Source: Jeotgalibacillus malaysiensis
GTDB lineage: Bacteria > Bacillota > Bacilli > Bacillales > Jeotgalibacillaceae
NCBI GenBank assembly: GCA_000818095.1
Contig: CP009416.1
Span: 2,588,501-2,652,500, forward strand
Reading direction: 5' to 3'
DNA: 64,000 nucleotides
The notes below the pieces were generated by a model. That model ran no database searches and was not told the DNA's origin. It saw only the letters and a list, made by a program, of their open reading frames with translations. A program made the position numbers and the translations under genes. Of the stretch, positions 9,766 through 18,094 are shown in pieces. The stretch's first letter is position 1. Each line of letters opens with the position of its first letter.

Positions 9766-10594
9766 AAGTACGCTCCATATATTCGACTACTTCCATGTCC
9801 ACATAGCCTTCAGCCTGCTGACGCATTTCGAAGTTTTCAGTATGAAGGTAGTTTTTTAGTGCTTTTTCAATTGACATGCCATCCTTTAGATAGCCGTGAC
9901 GTACGAGCTGGAGTTCGAGTTTCTTCTCCACTTCACCTTCAATTGGCACAATATAATCCTTTTTTGACTCGGCAAAGTATAGCTGGTGTAGCCTGTAGAT
10001 CCGGATCAGTTCATCAACAGGGGTTGTATGATCATCAACTCGCAGGTCAATGTAGCGATCGTTATAGCCGCCGTAGCCACCTTTTTCTTTTACGACTAAA
10101 AGTGCAGCGGATTGCTGACCGCGTGAGTCTCCACCTGCTGCCTGACCCGCTGCCAGTGCTGCAAGCAGTCTGTCTGCAAGCGGCTGTCCTTCTGCATTTT
10201 CATAGGCGCGTGCCATTGATTCGACAGTACCTTCGACAAGAATATTACCCTGCACAGCAAAATGCTTGCCAGTCATGCCGCCTGCCCAGTCATAACACTG
10301 TTCGCCTGTATATGTAGCTGCATTACCCTGATTATCAATGATGCCGACCTGTCTGTACGCACGGTCCTCATCATCTTTTGTTAACAGTTCGATCGTTTCT
10401 TCAGCTGTTTTGCCAGCCATAATAAATGTCATGGCTTCAGGTCCGTACGCTGTATTGGCGTAAGACTGTGTAGCCACGGCTCCGACGCCTGCAACAGCAT
10501 GCGGCACAACAGCGCCTACAGCTAAAAATTTTGACTGCGTTGCAACGCCCCACTCTTTTTCTACAGGATCATAACCCACGATTGAATATGTCAT
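9764..10594 (-). CDS. DUF1028 family Ntn-hydrolase-like protein
   Basis: A 276-residue protein. The N-terminal two thirds match DUF1028, a putative Ntn-hydrolase fold: it opens MTYSIVGYDP, then has GVATQSKFLAVG, GVGAVATQSYAN and a later GKHFAVQGN segment. The C-terminus (about 195-270) looks like the peptidoglycan-binding-like tail seen on many members. The ATG at 10594 is chosen over an upstream GTG because GGGAG is then eight bases away. It is the last gene of an operon with a gamma-glutamyltransferase-like gene and two chromate transporter halves. The substrate is unknown. Confidence 0.8.
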   Translation of the reverse strand: MTYSIVGYDPVEKEWGVATQSKFLAVGAVVPHAVAGVGAVATQSYANTAYGPEAMTFIMAGKTAEETIELLTKDDEDRAYRQVGIIDNQGNAATYTGEQCYDWAGGMTGKHFAVQGNILVEGTVESMARAYENAEGQPLADRLLAALAAGQAAGGDSRGQQSAALLVVKEKGGYGGYNDRYIDLRVDDHTTPVDELIRIYRLHQLYFAESKKDYIVPIEGEVEKKLELQLVRHGYLKDGMSIEKALKNYLHTENFEMRQQAEGYVDMEVVEYMERT

Positions 10595-10627
10595 TTCAAG
10601 CACTCCCTCACATCAAGTTGCTTATAT

Positions 10628-11158
10628 TTACCCTAAGAAAACCGCCCCGTAAACCAGTGCGCCGGCGATCACAAATGCAGGATGCACCTTGAACCGCTCA
10701 AGTAAGACAAAGCTGATTGCTGCAAGTACGACTGTCTGGACAGTCCCCGTCGCTTCAATCGCATCAGCAAAGAATCCCCACGTCATCACGCCTAAAAGCA
10801 CGGCAATTGTCGGACGCACGAGTGTAGACATTTTTTTCACACGCGGTGAGTCCTTGTATTTCATAATGAGCCCAAGAAGGACAATCATCAGAATTAATGA
10901 AGGGGCAATTGTTGCGAAAAGCGCAACCCCCGCTCCTAAAATACCGCCTTCCGCGTAACCGATATAGCCTGCCATTTTTGTTGCGATCGGTCCTGGCAGT
11001 GAGTTACCGAGTGCGAGCACCTCTGAAAATTCCTGAGTGGTCATCCAGCCGTAGCGGTCAACGACTTCATTTTCAACAAGTGGAATCGAAGCCGGCCCGC
11101 CGCCGTAACCGAGAATGCCCGGTATGAAAAACGCTAAAAAGATTTCCCAGTAGATCAT
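10628..11158 (-). CDS. Half-size chromate transporter (CHR domain), second subunit
   Basis: A 176-residue membrane protein with a single CHR domain. The family hallmark GYGGGPASIPLVENEVV is near residue 17 and about five to six hydrophobic helices follow. Short CHR proteins work in pairs. The start overlaps the stop of the other half by 4 bp, so both are made together. It resembles YwrA/YwrB (ChrA/ChrB) of B. subtilis. Chromate export is the known activity; the physiological anion is not certain. Confidence 0.85.
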   Translation of the reverse strand: MIYWEIFLAFFIPGILGYGGGPASIPLVENEVVDRYGWMTTQEFSEVLALGNSLPGPIATKMAGYIGYAEGGILGAGVALFATIAPSLILMIVLLGLIMKYKDSPRVKKMSTLVRPTIAVLLGVMTWGFFADAIEATGTVQTVVLAAISFVLLERFKVHPAFVIAGALVYGAVFLG

Positions 11159-11712
11159 GCTTTAGCACCCCGCTTCCCGCCAAAAATCAGTGCATACAGC
11201 AGAATGCCTAAAATAAGCAGCGCCGGGTGCAGACCTGCCATTTCAAGTAACACAAAACTTCCAAGGATCAGCGCAACTGCACTGCCCCAGCCGAGCGCAC
11301 TTTTAGATTTTTTGACAAAATCCCAAGTGAGTACAGCAAGCATGACGCCAACTACCGGCACAACCGCCTGCGACATCCCGTTTACCCAGGCAACGTCGCG
11401 ATAAGCGTTCAGTGCCATCAGCATCACAATCATCGCAACGACTGATGGAAAAGTTGTTGCGAATACTGCATTAATCATGCCAAGCACGCCGCCGACACGG
11501 TATCCGATATAGCCTGCCATTTTTGTTGCAATCGGCCCAGGCATCGCATTGCCGAGCGCCAGTACATCAGAAAATTCTTCGTCACTCATCCATTTATAAT
11601 GTTCCACTACTTCTTTATGAACGAGTGGAATCGATGACGGTCCGCCACCAAAGCCGAAGATACCGACTCTGAAAAATCCCATGAACAGACCGCCCTGTTT
11701 ATTCTTAGCCAA
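11155..11712 (-). CDS. Half-size chromate transporter (CHR domain), first subunit
   Basis: A 185-residue membrane protein with one CHR domain: GFGGGPSSIPLVHKEVV near the N-terminus and about six helices. It starts seven bases past the stop of the gamma-glutamyltransferase-like gene and ends in a 4-bp overlap with its partner. The two halves share the sequence GNxxPGPIATKMAGYIGY, consistent with an old duplication and an antiparallel dimer. Confidence 0.85.
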   Translation of the reverse strand: MAKNKQGGLFMGFFRVGIFGFGGGPSSIPLVHKEVVEHYKWMSDEEFSDVLALGNAMPGPIATKMAGYIGYRVGGVLGMINAVFATTFPSVVAMIVMLMALNAYRDVAWVNGMSQAVVPVVGVMLAVLTWDFVKKSKSALGWGSAVALILGSFVLLEMAGLHPALLILGILLYALIFGGKRGAKA

Positions 11713-11718
11713 TTTTCA

Positions 11719-13329
11719 TCACCACGCTGCAATTTGTCCGTCTGTACGGGATTCTGTCCCGCCTTTTAACACGCCAGTTTCCGGATCACGCCAGATAATC
11801 TGTCCGCGTCCGAAAGATCCGCCGTCTGTTGTTACCTGAATCGTATGTCCTTTTCGCACAAGTGCCTGCGCTAGATGGTTCGGGAAATGCGGCTCCACAT
11901 GAACCGTCTTCCCATTCATCCACTGCCATCTCGGCGCATCAAGCGCTGCCTGCGGATTCAAATGGAAATCAATCGTATTCACTGCCACCTGAAAATGACC
12001 CTGCGGCTGCATATAACCACCCATCACGCCAAACGGACCAACTGCTTCTCCGTTTTTTGTGAGGAATCCAGGAATAATCGTATGATACGTCCTTTTGCCA
12101 GGCTTCAGTGCATTTGGGTGTTCAGCATCCAGACTGAAATCATGCCCTCTATTCTGGAGACCAATTCCAGTTCCCGGCACAACGACTCCCGAACCAAATC
12201 CCATATAGTTACTCTGGATATAGGAAATCATATTGCCTTCATCATCAGCAGCTGCCAGATAAACCGTCCCGCCTTTAGGAAGCTCCATTGGCTCCGGATC
12301 CATTGCTTGTTCACCGATCACTTCCCGGCGTTTATCCGCATATTCTTTTGACAGGAGCTCTTCAGTTGAAATCGGCATATCCGCTGGTTCAGTGATAAAT
12401 GCTTTTCCATCTGTAAACGCAAGCTTCATCGCTTCAATCTGCTTGTGATATGTATCCGCACTCTGGAATTCATCAAATTCAAACCCCTGTGCAATATTCA
12501 GCGCCATCAGTGCAATCATCCCCTGGCCGTTCGGTGGGATTTCCCACACATCATAGCCCCGGTAATTCACTGACACCGGGTCCACCCATTCAGGCTTGAA
12601 TGCAGCAAGGTCCTCTTTTGATAAATAACCGCCGTGCTCTTTCATATAAGCATCAATTTTATCAGCTAACTGTCCGCTGTAAAAGCTTTCAGACTTCGTT
12701 TCTGCAATATCTTTTAACGTCTCAGCATGTCCTTTTGATGACCACATCTCCCCAATCTCAGGTGCACGGCCATCAGGTGTGAATGTATCGAACCATGATT
12801 TATAAACGTCATCTTTGAAGATTTCCTTAAATTTCTCAGCAGCAGACTTCCAGAACTTCCCGAGAATCGGTGATACCGGGTAGCCCTCTTCAGCTAAACG
12901 GATCGCAGGTGCCATCAGCTTTTCAAAAGGAAGTTTCCCATGCTTTTCAGAAAGCTCTGCCCAGGCAGCAGGCACACCCGGCACAGTCACCGGCTCTACG
13001 CCAAATACAGGCATCTTTTCATAGCCGCGCTTCTTCATTTCTTCTATTGAAATAGACTGTGGTGCAGGTCCACTCGCATTCAGTCCGTGAAGCTTCCCTT
13101 TTGTCCACACAAGTGCGAACGCATCGCCGCCAATCCCATTTGAAGTCGGTTCCACAACCGTCAATGCTGCAGCGGTTGCAATCGCAGCATCAATCGCATT
13201 ACCTCCCTGCTGTAAAATCTCTAAGCCTGCCTGCGCAGCAAGCGGCTGACTCGTCGCCACCATCCCGCGTTTTGCAAAAACCGTATTTCTTTGTGATGAA
13301 AATGGATGATATAAGTAATCTGTTGTCAT
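11719..13329 (-). CDS. Gamma-glutamyltransferase-like proenzyme (YwrD-like)
   Basis: A 536-residue Ntn-hydrolase. The N-terminal part has GNAIDAAIATAAAL and GIGGDAF, typical of gamma-glutamyltranspeptidases. The self-cleavage threonine is likely the T of KGGTVYLAAADDEGN (about residue 356), which would start the small subunit. There is no clear signal peptide, so a cytoplasmic enzyme is likely, as for B. subtilis YwrD. It would hydrolyse or transfer gamma-glutamyl groups such as from glutathione. It is first in an operon with two chromate transporter halves; in B. subtilis ywrD also lies near ywrA and ywrB. Confidence 0.88.
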   Translation of the reverse strand: MTTDYLYHPFSSQRNTVFAKRGMVATSQPLAAQAGLEILQQGGNAIDAAIATAAALTVVEPTSNGIGGDAFALVWTKGKLHGLNASGPAPQSISIEEMKKRGYEKMPVFGVEPVTVPGVPAAWAELSEKHGKLPFEKLMAPAIRLAEEGYPVSPILGKFWKSAAEKFKEIFKDDVYKSWFDTFTPDGRAPEIGEMWSSKGHAETLKDIAETKSESFYSGQLADKIDAYMKEHGGYLSKEDLAAFKPEWVDPVSVNYRGYDVWEIPPNGQGMIALMALNIAQGFEFDEFQSADTYHKQIEAMKLAFTDGKAFITEPADMPISTEELLSKEYADKRREVIGEQAMDPEPMELPKGGTVYLAAADDEGNMISYIQSNYMGFGSGVVVPGTGIGLQNRGHDFSLDAEHPNALKPGKRTYHTIIPGFLTKNGEAVGPFGVMGGYMQPQGHFQVAVNTIDFHLNPQAALDAPRWQWMNGKTVHVEPHFPNHLAQALVRKGHTIQVTTDGGSFGRGQIIWRDPETGVLKGGTESRTDGQIAAW

Positions 13330-13455
13330 CTATGTACACTCCTTTTATTTCGAAATACGAATCAATGCGTTTTATTATAGTCTAAATTGAGGGAAAATTC
13401 TACTTTTGTTGCGAAAAATGTAGAAGTAAGCCCATAATGTTGAGCTTAGAACGGT

Positions 13456-13562
13456 GACGGTAGTATTGTGAGTCGCGACGGTAGGATACACCCGGGTTGA
13501 TGGTAGTGACAACCGCCACGATCGCAGTGACGGCAAAATCGACGGTAGTGACGGTCTCTCAC
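13456..13562 (+). repeat. 21-bp periodic array 2 (GACGGTAG class)
   Basis: Units tagged GACGGTAG or a variant start at 13456, 13477, 13499, 13520 and 13541 (spacings 21, 22, 21, 21). The 22-bp unit at 13477 holds GATACACCCGG. A very weak unit may precede at 13435. It lies upstream of the gamma-glutamyltransferase-like gene and next to the terminator of the SEC-C gene. Confidence 0.8.
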
Positions 13563-13580
13563 CACACAAAACGCCACAAT

Positions 13581-13616
13581 AAAAAAAAGCCGGATGCTCA
13601 ATTCAATGCATCCGGC
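13581..13616 (-). terminator. Terminator of the SEC-C protein gene
   Basis: On the minus strand GCCGGATGC and GCATCCGGC form a perfect 9-bp stem followed by eight T. Confidence 0.92.
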
Positions 13617-13624
13617 GTCTCTAA

Positions 13625-14659
13625 TCAAGACTGCTTCTTCAATTCCTCAAGCTCTCCAACAAACCACTCTTCAACCTTACGCGCTGCTGACGATACACTT
13701 GAAGCCGTTACGTCAAACGCTTCGCCAGCTTCTTTCTGGGTCATTGGCGTTTCTGTTGCGTGCTGCGCCATCAGGTATGAGAAGGTTGCAAGGTATGTTG
13801 CAGGCTTTCTCACTTTAGCCCCATGCTCTGCAAAGTATGCTGAGGCAATATGGCAGGCAAATAATGAAAGGTCTTCATCACGCTGATCCCAGAATGCTTT
13901 CAGCTCGTGAAGCGCTTCTTTTTGCTGGTCAGATGAAAGTGATTCTGTCATCTGGTCAATCCATTCACTGTTTTCTTCAGCCTGTTCACGGCCAACAAGT
14001 GCGCGGATCACTTCAACCACACCTTCAGTCGAAATCCACTCACTGCGGTCATCAGCCAGCTTTTTCACGCGTGATTCAAGCGCAGCTGCTTCACTTTTCG
14101 TATAAACAGACGGGAACATAAATCCGTATGGCACCCACTTGTCTTCAAATGGAAGAAGAAGTGTGAATAAGTAATCGATTGGTGCCCATGAATGGAATTC
14201 CGGGATCGTCACTTCATATGATTCACCGGACACAAGATCCTTCATCGTCACTTTCCGCGTCAGCTCTTCCATGTCAGTTACTTCAGCAACGACAGGCTCT
14301 GGCTGCTGCCAGTTCTCAAGCAATTCCTTCAGGCGCGGGCGTTCCACTGAAGGCGTGCGCTCATCTAAGAACTGCTCCCAGCTTGACGGCTTTCCGTGCA
14401 GTCCGAAAATATATGTTAAAAATACAGTCAGGAATTGAGGTTCATTAAAGACCTCCTGCACTTCCTGAAGTACATACTCATAATCCTTTTTAAATGAAGA
14501 CTGCTTTGGCGCCATCGCTTCGTTTAAGAAACCAAGCTGAAGGTCCATCTGCTCCTTCACTAAAATGGTTTCGATGTTTATCACTTTATTTGCACAGCAT
14601 TTTTTATATTTCTTACCACTGCCACATGGGCATGGTTCGTTACGTCCAATTTCCTGCAT
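13625..14659 (-). CDS. SEC-C motif protein of unknown function
   Basis: A 344-residue soluble protein. It begins with a zinc-binding SEC-C motif ([13 protein letters not shown], residues 9-21) like the tail of SecA. The middle is not recognised. The C-terminus (about 290-335) has a helix-turn-helix-like segment, MTQKEAGEAFDVTASSVSSA, that may bind DNA. The gene stands alone with its own terminator. SEC-C motifs often mediate protein or ribosome contacts, so a regulatory or quality-control role is possible but not shown. Confidence 0.7.
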   Translation of the reverse strand: MQEIGRNEPCPCGSGKKYKKCCANKVINIETILVKEQMDLQLGFLNEAMAPKQSSFKKDYEYVLQEVQEVFNEPQFLTVFLTYIFGLHGKPSSWEQFLDERTPSVERPRLKELLENWQQPEPVVAEVTDMEELTRKVTMKDLVSGESYEVTIPEFHSWAPIDYLFTLLLPFEDKWVPYGFMFPSVYTKSEAAALESRVKKLADDRSEWISTEGVVEVIRALVGREQAEENSEWIDQMTESLSSDQQKEALHELKAFWDQRDEDLSLFACHIASAYFAEHGAKVRKPATYLATFSYLMAQHATETPMTQKEAGEAFDVTASSVSSAARKVEEWFVGELEELKKQS

Positions 14660-14767
14660 TTCGGCACTTCCTTTTTAAAATAATCACCCATTATTGTAAC
14701 ACGGGCGCGCCAGAACGCAAAAAGGAGGCGATTTTATAGAGAAAATCACCTGTGTTTTTAGAGAGAA

Positions 14768-14896
14768 ATGTCGATATACTTGCAGAATTTGTTGCGATAC
14801 ACCCGGGCGTTTGTCGATGTTCCAGCTGGAAATGTCTCGATACGCCCGGACGTTTGTCTCAATCCGCAGCCGGTTTGTCGCAATCAAACCTCACCA
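14768..14896 (+). repeat. 21-bp periodic array 3 (TTGTC class, two core units)
   Basis: Units tagged TTGT or ATGT start at 14768, 14789, 14811, 14832, 14854 and 14875 (spacings 21, 22, 21, 22, 21). The 22-bp units at 14789 and 14832 contain GATACACCCGG and GATACGCCCGG. It lies about 110 bp upstream of the SEC-C gene. Confidence 0.85.
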
Positions 14897-14931
14897 GATA
14901 TTCTACCCTCATACACACTTGTAACACCAAA

Positions 14932-14987
14932 CCCCCTTCATGCCTTTAAGAAACTAAAAGACTGTTACTCAAGTGCATGAAGCGGGG
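14932..14987. repeat. 50-nt hairpin element, copy 1, abutting array 4
   Basis: CCCC-CTTCATGC (14932-14943) pairs with GCATGAAG-C-GGGG (14975-14987) around TTTAAGAAACTAAAAGAC. A close copy is at 16121-16172 and a diverged one at 60915-60977. Both good copies sit immediately before a 21-bp array. Confidence 0.75.
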
Positions 14988-14994
14988 TGGCTGC

Positions 14995-15118
14995 TTGTCT
15001 GTATTTTCAGCCAGTTTGTAGCATTTCCACCTGGGCTTGTTGCGATACACGAGGCTGATTGTCACGATTCCTACCCAGTTTGTGTCAATCACCGCTAAAT
15101 TTGTCGCCTTCCCCCTCA
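14995..15118 (+). repeat. 21-bp periodic array 4 (TTGTC class)
   Basis: TTGT tags fall at 14995, 15016, 15037, 15059, 15080 and 15101 (21, 21, 22, 21, 21). The third, 22-bp unit contains GATACACGAGG, a degraded core. The last unit overlaps the stop codon of the dehydrogenase gene. Between array 3 and the hairpin element there is nothing recognisable. Confidence 0.85.
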
Positions 15119-15865
15119 AACCCCAAACGTCTTACCGCCATTCACATTGATATTCTGTCCCGTCACAAAGCTTGCTTCTTCACTCGCTAAAAACCGGACC
15201 ATATTTGCAATCTCATCAGGTGTACCCAGTCTGTTTAATGGCACATCCCGCAGGTACCCGCTCGCACTTTCTTCAGTAACTTCACCATGGCGTTCAACTG
15301 GTATAAAGCCGGGGTGAACAGTGTTAACAGTAATATTGTGCTTACCGAGTTCTTTTGCCCATGAACGTGTCATGCCGATAACTGCTGATTTTGCTGTCAC
15401 GTAATTCGAGAATTCAGGGTTGCCGATCTCAACAACTTCACTGCCAATATTGATAACACGTCCCCATTTGTTTTCTTTCATCGCAGGCATGACTTCTTTT
15501 AAAAGAAGCAGCGGTGCTTTTGCGGTAAAGTGCAGCTGATCGAGATAGTCATCCCATGTGACTTCTTCAAGTGAGAGTTCAGGCTGCGGGCCGGTTGCGT
15601 TATTCACAATGATTTCAACCGACTGGCCGAAAGCTTCCTGGGCGTCAGCCACAAGCTTTTTAACTGCCTCTTCGTTGGTTATATCAGCTGAAATCGCGAC
15701 AGCCTCTCCTCCTCCATTTCGGATATGCTGAACGATTGATTCAGCCTTTTCATGATTACTATTGTAATTGATGACGACCTTAAAGCCTGCTTCAGCAAGC
15801 TTGATCGCCATACTTTCCCCAAGGCCTCTTGAAGCGCCTGTTACGAGTGCAACTTTGTTTGTCAT
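15116..15865 (-). CDS. Short-chain dehydrogenase/reductase (FabG-like)
   Basis: A 249-residue classical SDR. The NAD(P)-binding motif is TGASRGLG (residues 9-16), the NNAT structural motif is present, and the catalytic set is S in INIGSEV with YVTAK. The C-terminus FVTGQNINVNGG is typical of 3-oxoacyl-ACP reductase-like enzymes. The preference for NADPH is suggested by the SRG motif. It stands alone between repeat-rich gaps, so the substrate cannot be inferred from neighbours. Confidence 0.88.
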   Translation of the reverse strand: MTNKVALVTGASRGLGESMAIKLAEAGFKVVINYNSNHEKAESIVQHIRNGGGEAVAISADITNEEAVKKLVADAQEAFGQSVEIIVNNATGPQPELSLEEVTWDDYLDQLHFTAKAPLLLLKEVMPAMKENKWGRVINIGSEVVEIGNPEFSNYVTAKSAVIGMTRSWAKELGKHNITVNTVHPGFIPVERHGEVTEESASGYLRDVPLNRLGTPDEIANMVRFLASEEASFVTGQNINVNGGKTFGV

Positions 15866-15954
15866 GTGAATCCTCCTGTCGATTTTATGTAATTATTTTC
15901 GGGTTTGCAGTGCATCCTTTTTATGACTTTGGCTTTGTTAAAGTGGGCTGTTGA

Positions 15955-16090
15955 TTTCCGCTTCAGGGGGACGCTTTCCGCAGGTGCGCCGTTTTGTGGC
16001 GCCATCCCTGCCTCCTCGACGCTACGCGTCTGCGGGGTCTCACCTGTCACGCTTCTCCTGCAGGAGTCGCCCCCTTCCACTCCAATCACC
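15955..16090. repeat. GC-rich palindromic repeat, copy C
   Basis: It shares ACGCTTTCCG, GCCTCCTCG, CTGCGGGGTCTCACC, GCAGGAGTCGCCCCC and TTCCACTCC with copies A, B, D and E. The 509-bp gap 15866-16374 is filled in order by this palindrome, hairpin element copy 2, array 5 and the hpf terminator. Confidence 0.8.
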
Positions 16091-16120
16091 AGCTGTGCAA
16101 AAACAACATTAATCTTTAAA

Positions 16121-16172
16121 CATAGCTATGCCTTTAAGAACTGTACAGCTTGTTACCTAAGTGCATGAAGAG
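16121..16172. repeat. 50-nt hairpin element, copy 2, just before array 5
   Basis: The sequence ATGCCTTTAAGAA...GTTACCTAAGTGCATGAAG matches copy 1 at 14932-14987. It ends 14 bp before the first unit of array 5, the same arrangement as copy 1 and array 4. Confidence 0.7.
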
Positions 16173-16185
16173 GAATATACTTTAA

Positions 16186-16312
16186 TTGTTTGTGTTTTCG
16201 TTGTAAATGTAGCAATTGTGGCCGGAGTTGTTGCGATACACCCGGAAACTTGTCGCTTTCCGGCCCAGATTTGTCTCATTTCCCGCTTAATTTGTCCGAA
16301 TCACACTCGTGT
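16186..16312 (+). repeat. 21-bp periodic array 5 (TTGTC class)
   Basis: Unit tags (TTGT or ATGT) are at 16186, 16207, 16228, 16250, 16271 and 16292 (21, 21, 22, 21, 21). The third unit holds the core GATACACCCGG. Confidence 0.88.
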
Positions 16313-16340
16313 CCACGCACGCCCAGCCTCACTCCGAACC

Positions 16341-16366
16341 AAAAAAGACGCCCCGCAGGACGCCTC
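16341..16366 (-). terminator. Terminator of hpf
   Basis: On the minus strand AGGCGTCC and GGGGCGTCT pair (with two G-T pairs) around TGC and are followed by TTTTT. Confidence 0.8.
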
Positions 16367-16374
16367 TTATTTAA

Positions 16375-16965
16375 TCAAGCTTCAGTTTCAATCAATCCAT
16401 ACTTCCCGTCTTTACGCTTGTATACGATATTTGTACCGTTAGAGTCAGCGTCAGTGAAGACGTAGAAGCTGTGGCCGAGCATATTCATCTGAAGAACAGC
16501 TTCTTCGCTGTCCATTGGCTTCAGGTTGAATGTTTTTGTACGTACGATATCGAATTCGCTTTCGTCACCGTCATCTGCGCCGACAGACACCGGCTCCAGT
16601 TCTTCGATGCCATTTTCCGCGTCAACCGTTGTTGCGAAAAACTCTGGCTCATTTGTTTTTTCACGGAATTTACGATTTACTTTTGTTTTGTGCTTACGAA
16701 TCTGACGCTCAAGCTTGTCTAGGATTAAGTCAACAGCAGCGTACAGATCTTCATGACGCTCTTCTGCACGAAGAGTCAGTCTCGGCATCGGGATTGTGAC
16801 CTCTGCCTTCGTCTGCTTATCGTTATACACCTTTAGATTAACATGCACGTTCGCATCAGGTGTATCGTTGAAATAGCGCTCTAGCTTATCGATTTTTTTC
16901 TCCACGTATTCGCGGATTGCTGGAGTTACCTCAATATTCTCGCCTCTGATATTATAATTCAACAT
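16375..16965 (-). CDS. hpf: Long-form ribosome hibernation promoting factor
   Basis: At 196 residues this is the long form, which dimerises 70S ribosomes into 100S particles in stationary phase. The N-terminal domain (1-100; MLNYNIRGENIEVTPAI, then a basic RKHKTKVNRK stretch) binds the decoding centre. An acidic linker follows, then the C-terminal dimerisation domain (about 135-190; FNLKPMDSEEAVLQMNMLGH). The RBS is AGGAGG. In B. subtilis the orthologue yvyD lies between fliT and secA; here about 16 kb of xylan and chemotaxis genes separate it from fliT. Confidence 0.95.
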   Translation of the reverse strand: MLNYNIRGENIEVTPAIREYVEKKIDKLERYFNDTPDANVHVNLKVYNDKQTKAEVTIPMPRLTLRAEERHEDLYAAVDLILDKLERQIRKHKTKVNRKFREKTNEPEFFATTVDAENGIEELEPVSVGADDGDESEFDIVRTKTFNLKPMDSEEAVLQMNMLGHSFYVFTDADSNGTNIVYKRKDGKYGLIETEA

Positions 16966-17110
16966 GTGAACTCCTCCTTTGAATCTTAAAAGCTATACTA
17001 CCTATTTCTCCTCTACCCTTGCTTTCTCCTTCTTAATCGTAAAAGATTTTTTAATTTTTTGTCGAATTTGTTGCGGTAAAAACTGGGTTGTGCCACAATC
17101 AGATGTTTCT

Positions 17111-18094
17111 TTAATATGCCCCGCGGATATGCGGATGAACCTCTTTTACATAAAAATCATGGAGCTGATTTAATTCATGCTTTGAAAATGAAGGTGTATT
17201 CAGCGCCTGAAGATTTTCCTGAATCTGCGACTGATTTTTAAAGCCCGGAATCGCACACGTTACTTCTTCCTGATCCAAAATAAAGCGGAGTGCTGCTCGT
17301 GCCATATTTTCTCTTCCTTCAATGATCCACTCAAGCTCTTTTGTCAGCTCAACACCCTTTTTAAAACCAAGCCCGGCAAATGTTTCACCCACATTAAACT
17401 GCTCGCCATTCTCATTAAATCTGCGGTGATCATCCTCTTCAAATTCATGATCCAGACTGAATTTATTGGTCAGCAGTCCACTTGCTAGCGGAAGGCGCGT
17501 GATGATGCCGACACCCTTTCGTTTTGCTTCTACAAACAGCTCTTCTAAAGGCTTTTGACGGAAAAGATTAAAAATCACCTGAAGACTTTTCACATTCGGA
17601 TTCTGAAGACAGATCAGCCCTTCTTCAACTGTTTCCACACTTACGCCGTAATGACGGATTTTACCCTTATCCTGCAGCTGATCCAGCACGCCAAACACGC
17701 TGCCATCCTCTAAAATTTCTTTAGGCGGACAGTGAATCTGATACAGATCAACACGCTCACGCTCTAGACGCTTCAGACTGCCGTCCAAATATGCTTCAAC
17801 CTGTGGCATTTCATATGTTTTTGGATCATGAATATCACCTGCACGGCAAAATTTTGTCGCAATATGAATACTTGACTCCTGGCCTTTTGTCGCTTTTGCT
17901 AATAGTTCTTCACTATGGCCATCACCGTACACATCTGCCGTATCAAAAAAATTCACCCCGCGGTCAATCGCATAATGCAGTGAACGCAGCGCTTCCTGAT
18001 CATCTGACTTCCCCCATGCGCCACCAATGGCCCACGTTCCGAAACTGATCTCACTCAGACTGAGTTCTGTATTGCCTAATTGACGGTATTTCAT
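17111..18094 (-). CDS. Aldo/keto reductase in the xylose operon
   Basis: A 327-residue TIM-barrel oxidoreductase. The catalytic tetrad is visible: D and Y in FFDTADVYG (about residues 50-57), K in IATKF and H in YQIHCPP. It uses NADPH to reduce aldehydes or sugars. The start overlaps the xylB stop by 4 bp (ATGA), so it is part of the xyl operon and may act on a pentose or a side product. The family is closest to the YajO/YghZ type by general sequence pattern; substrate is not known. A worn 20-21-nt TTGT repeat pair lies just downstream (17059-17091). Confidence 0.85.
   Translation of the reverse strand: MKYRQLGNTELSLSEISFGTWAIGGAWGKSDDQEALRSLHYAIDRGVNFFDTADVYGDGHSEELLAKATKGQESSIHIATKFCRAGDIHDPKTYEMPQVEAYLDGSLKRLERERVDLYQIHCPPKEILEDGSVFGVLDQLQDKGKIRHYGVSVETVEEGLICLQNPNVKSLQVIFNLFRQKPLEELFVEAKRKGVGIITRLPLASGLLTNKFSLDHEFEEDDHRRFNENGEQFNVGETFAGLGFKKGVELTKELEWIIEGRENMARAALRFILDQEEVTCAIPGFKNQSQIQENLQALNTPSFSKHELNQLHDFYVKEVHPHIRGAY

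Noticed and set aside
14752-14949. Open reading frames across the 21-bp arrays with Cys or Ser every seven residues (also 16161-16442 and 63335-63550)
   Set aside because: A 21-bp period with few stop codons makes such frames by itself. The 22-bp core unit shifts the frame in every array, there is no ribosome binding site, and arrays occur in both orientations.
17059-17091. A tenth 21-bp array
   Set aside because: Only two or three TTGT tags with spacings of 9 and 20 bp and a degraded core (GCGGTAAAAACTGG). It may be a relic, but the periodicity is not kept.
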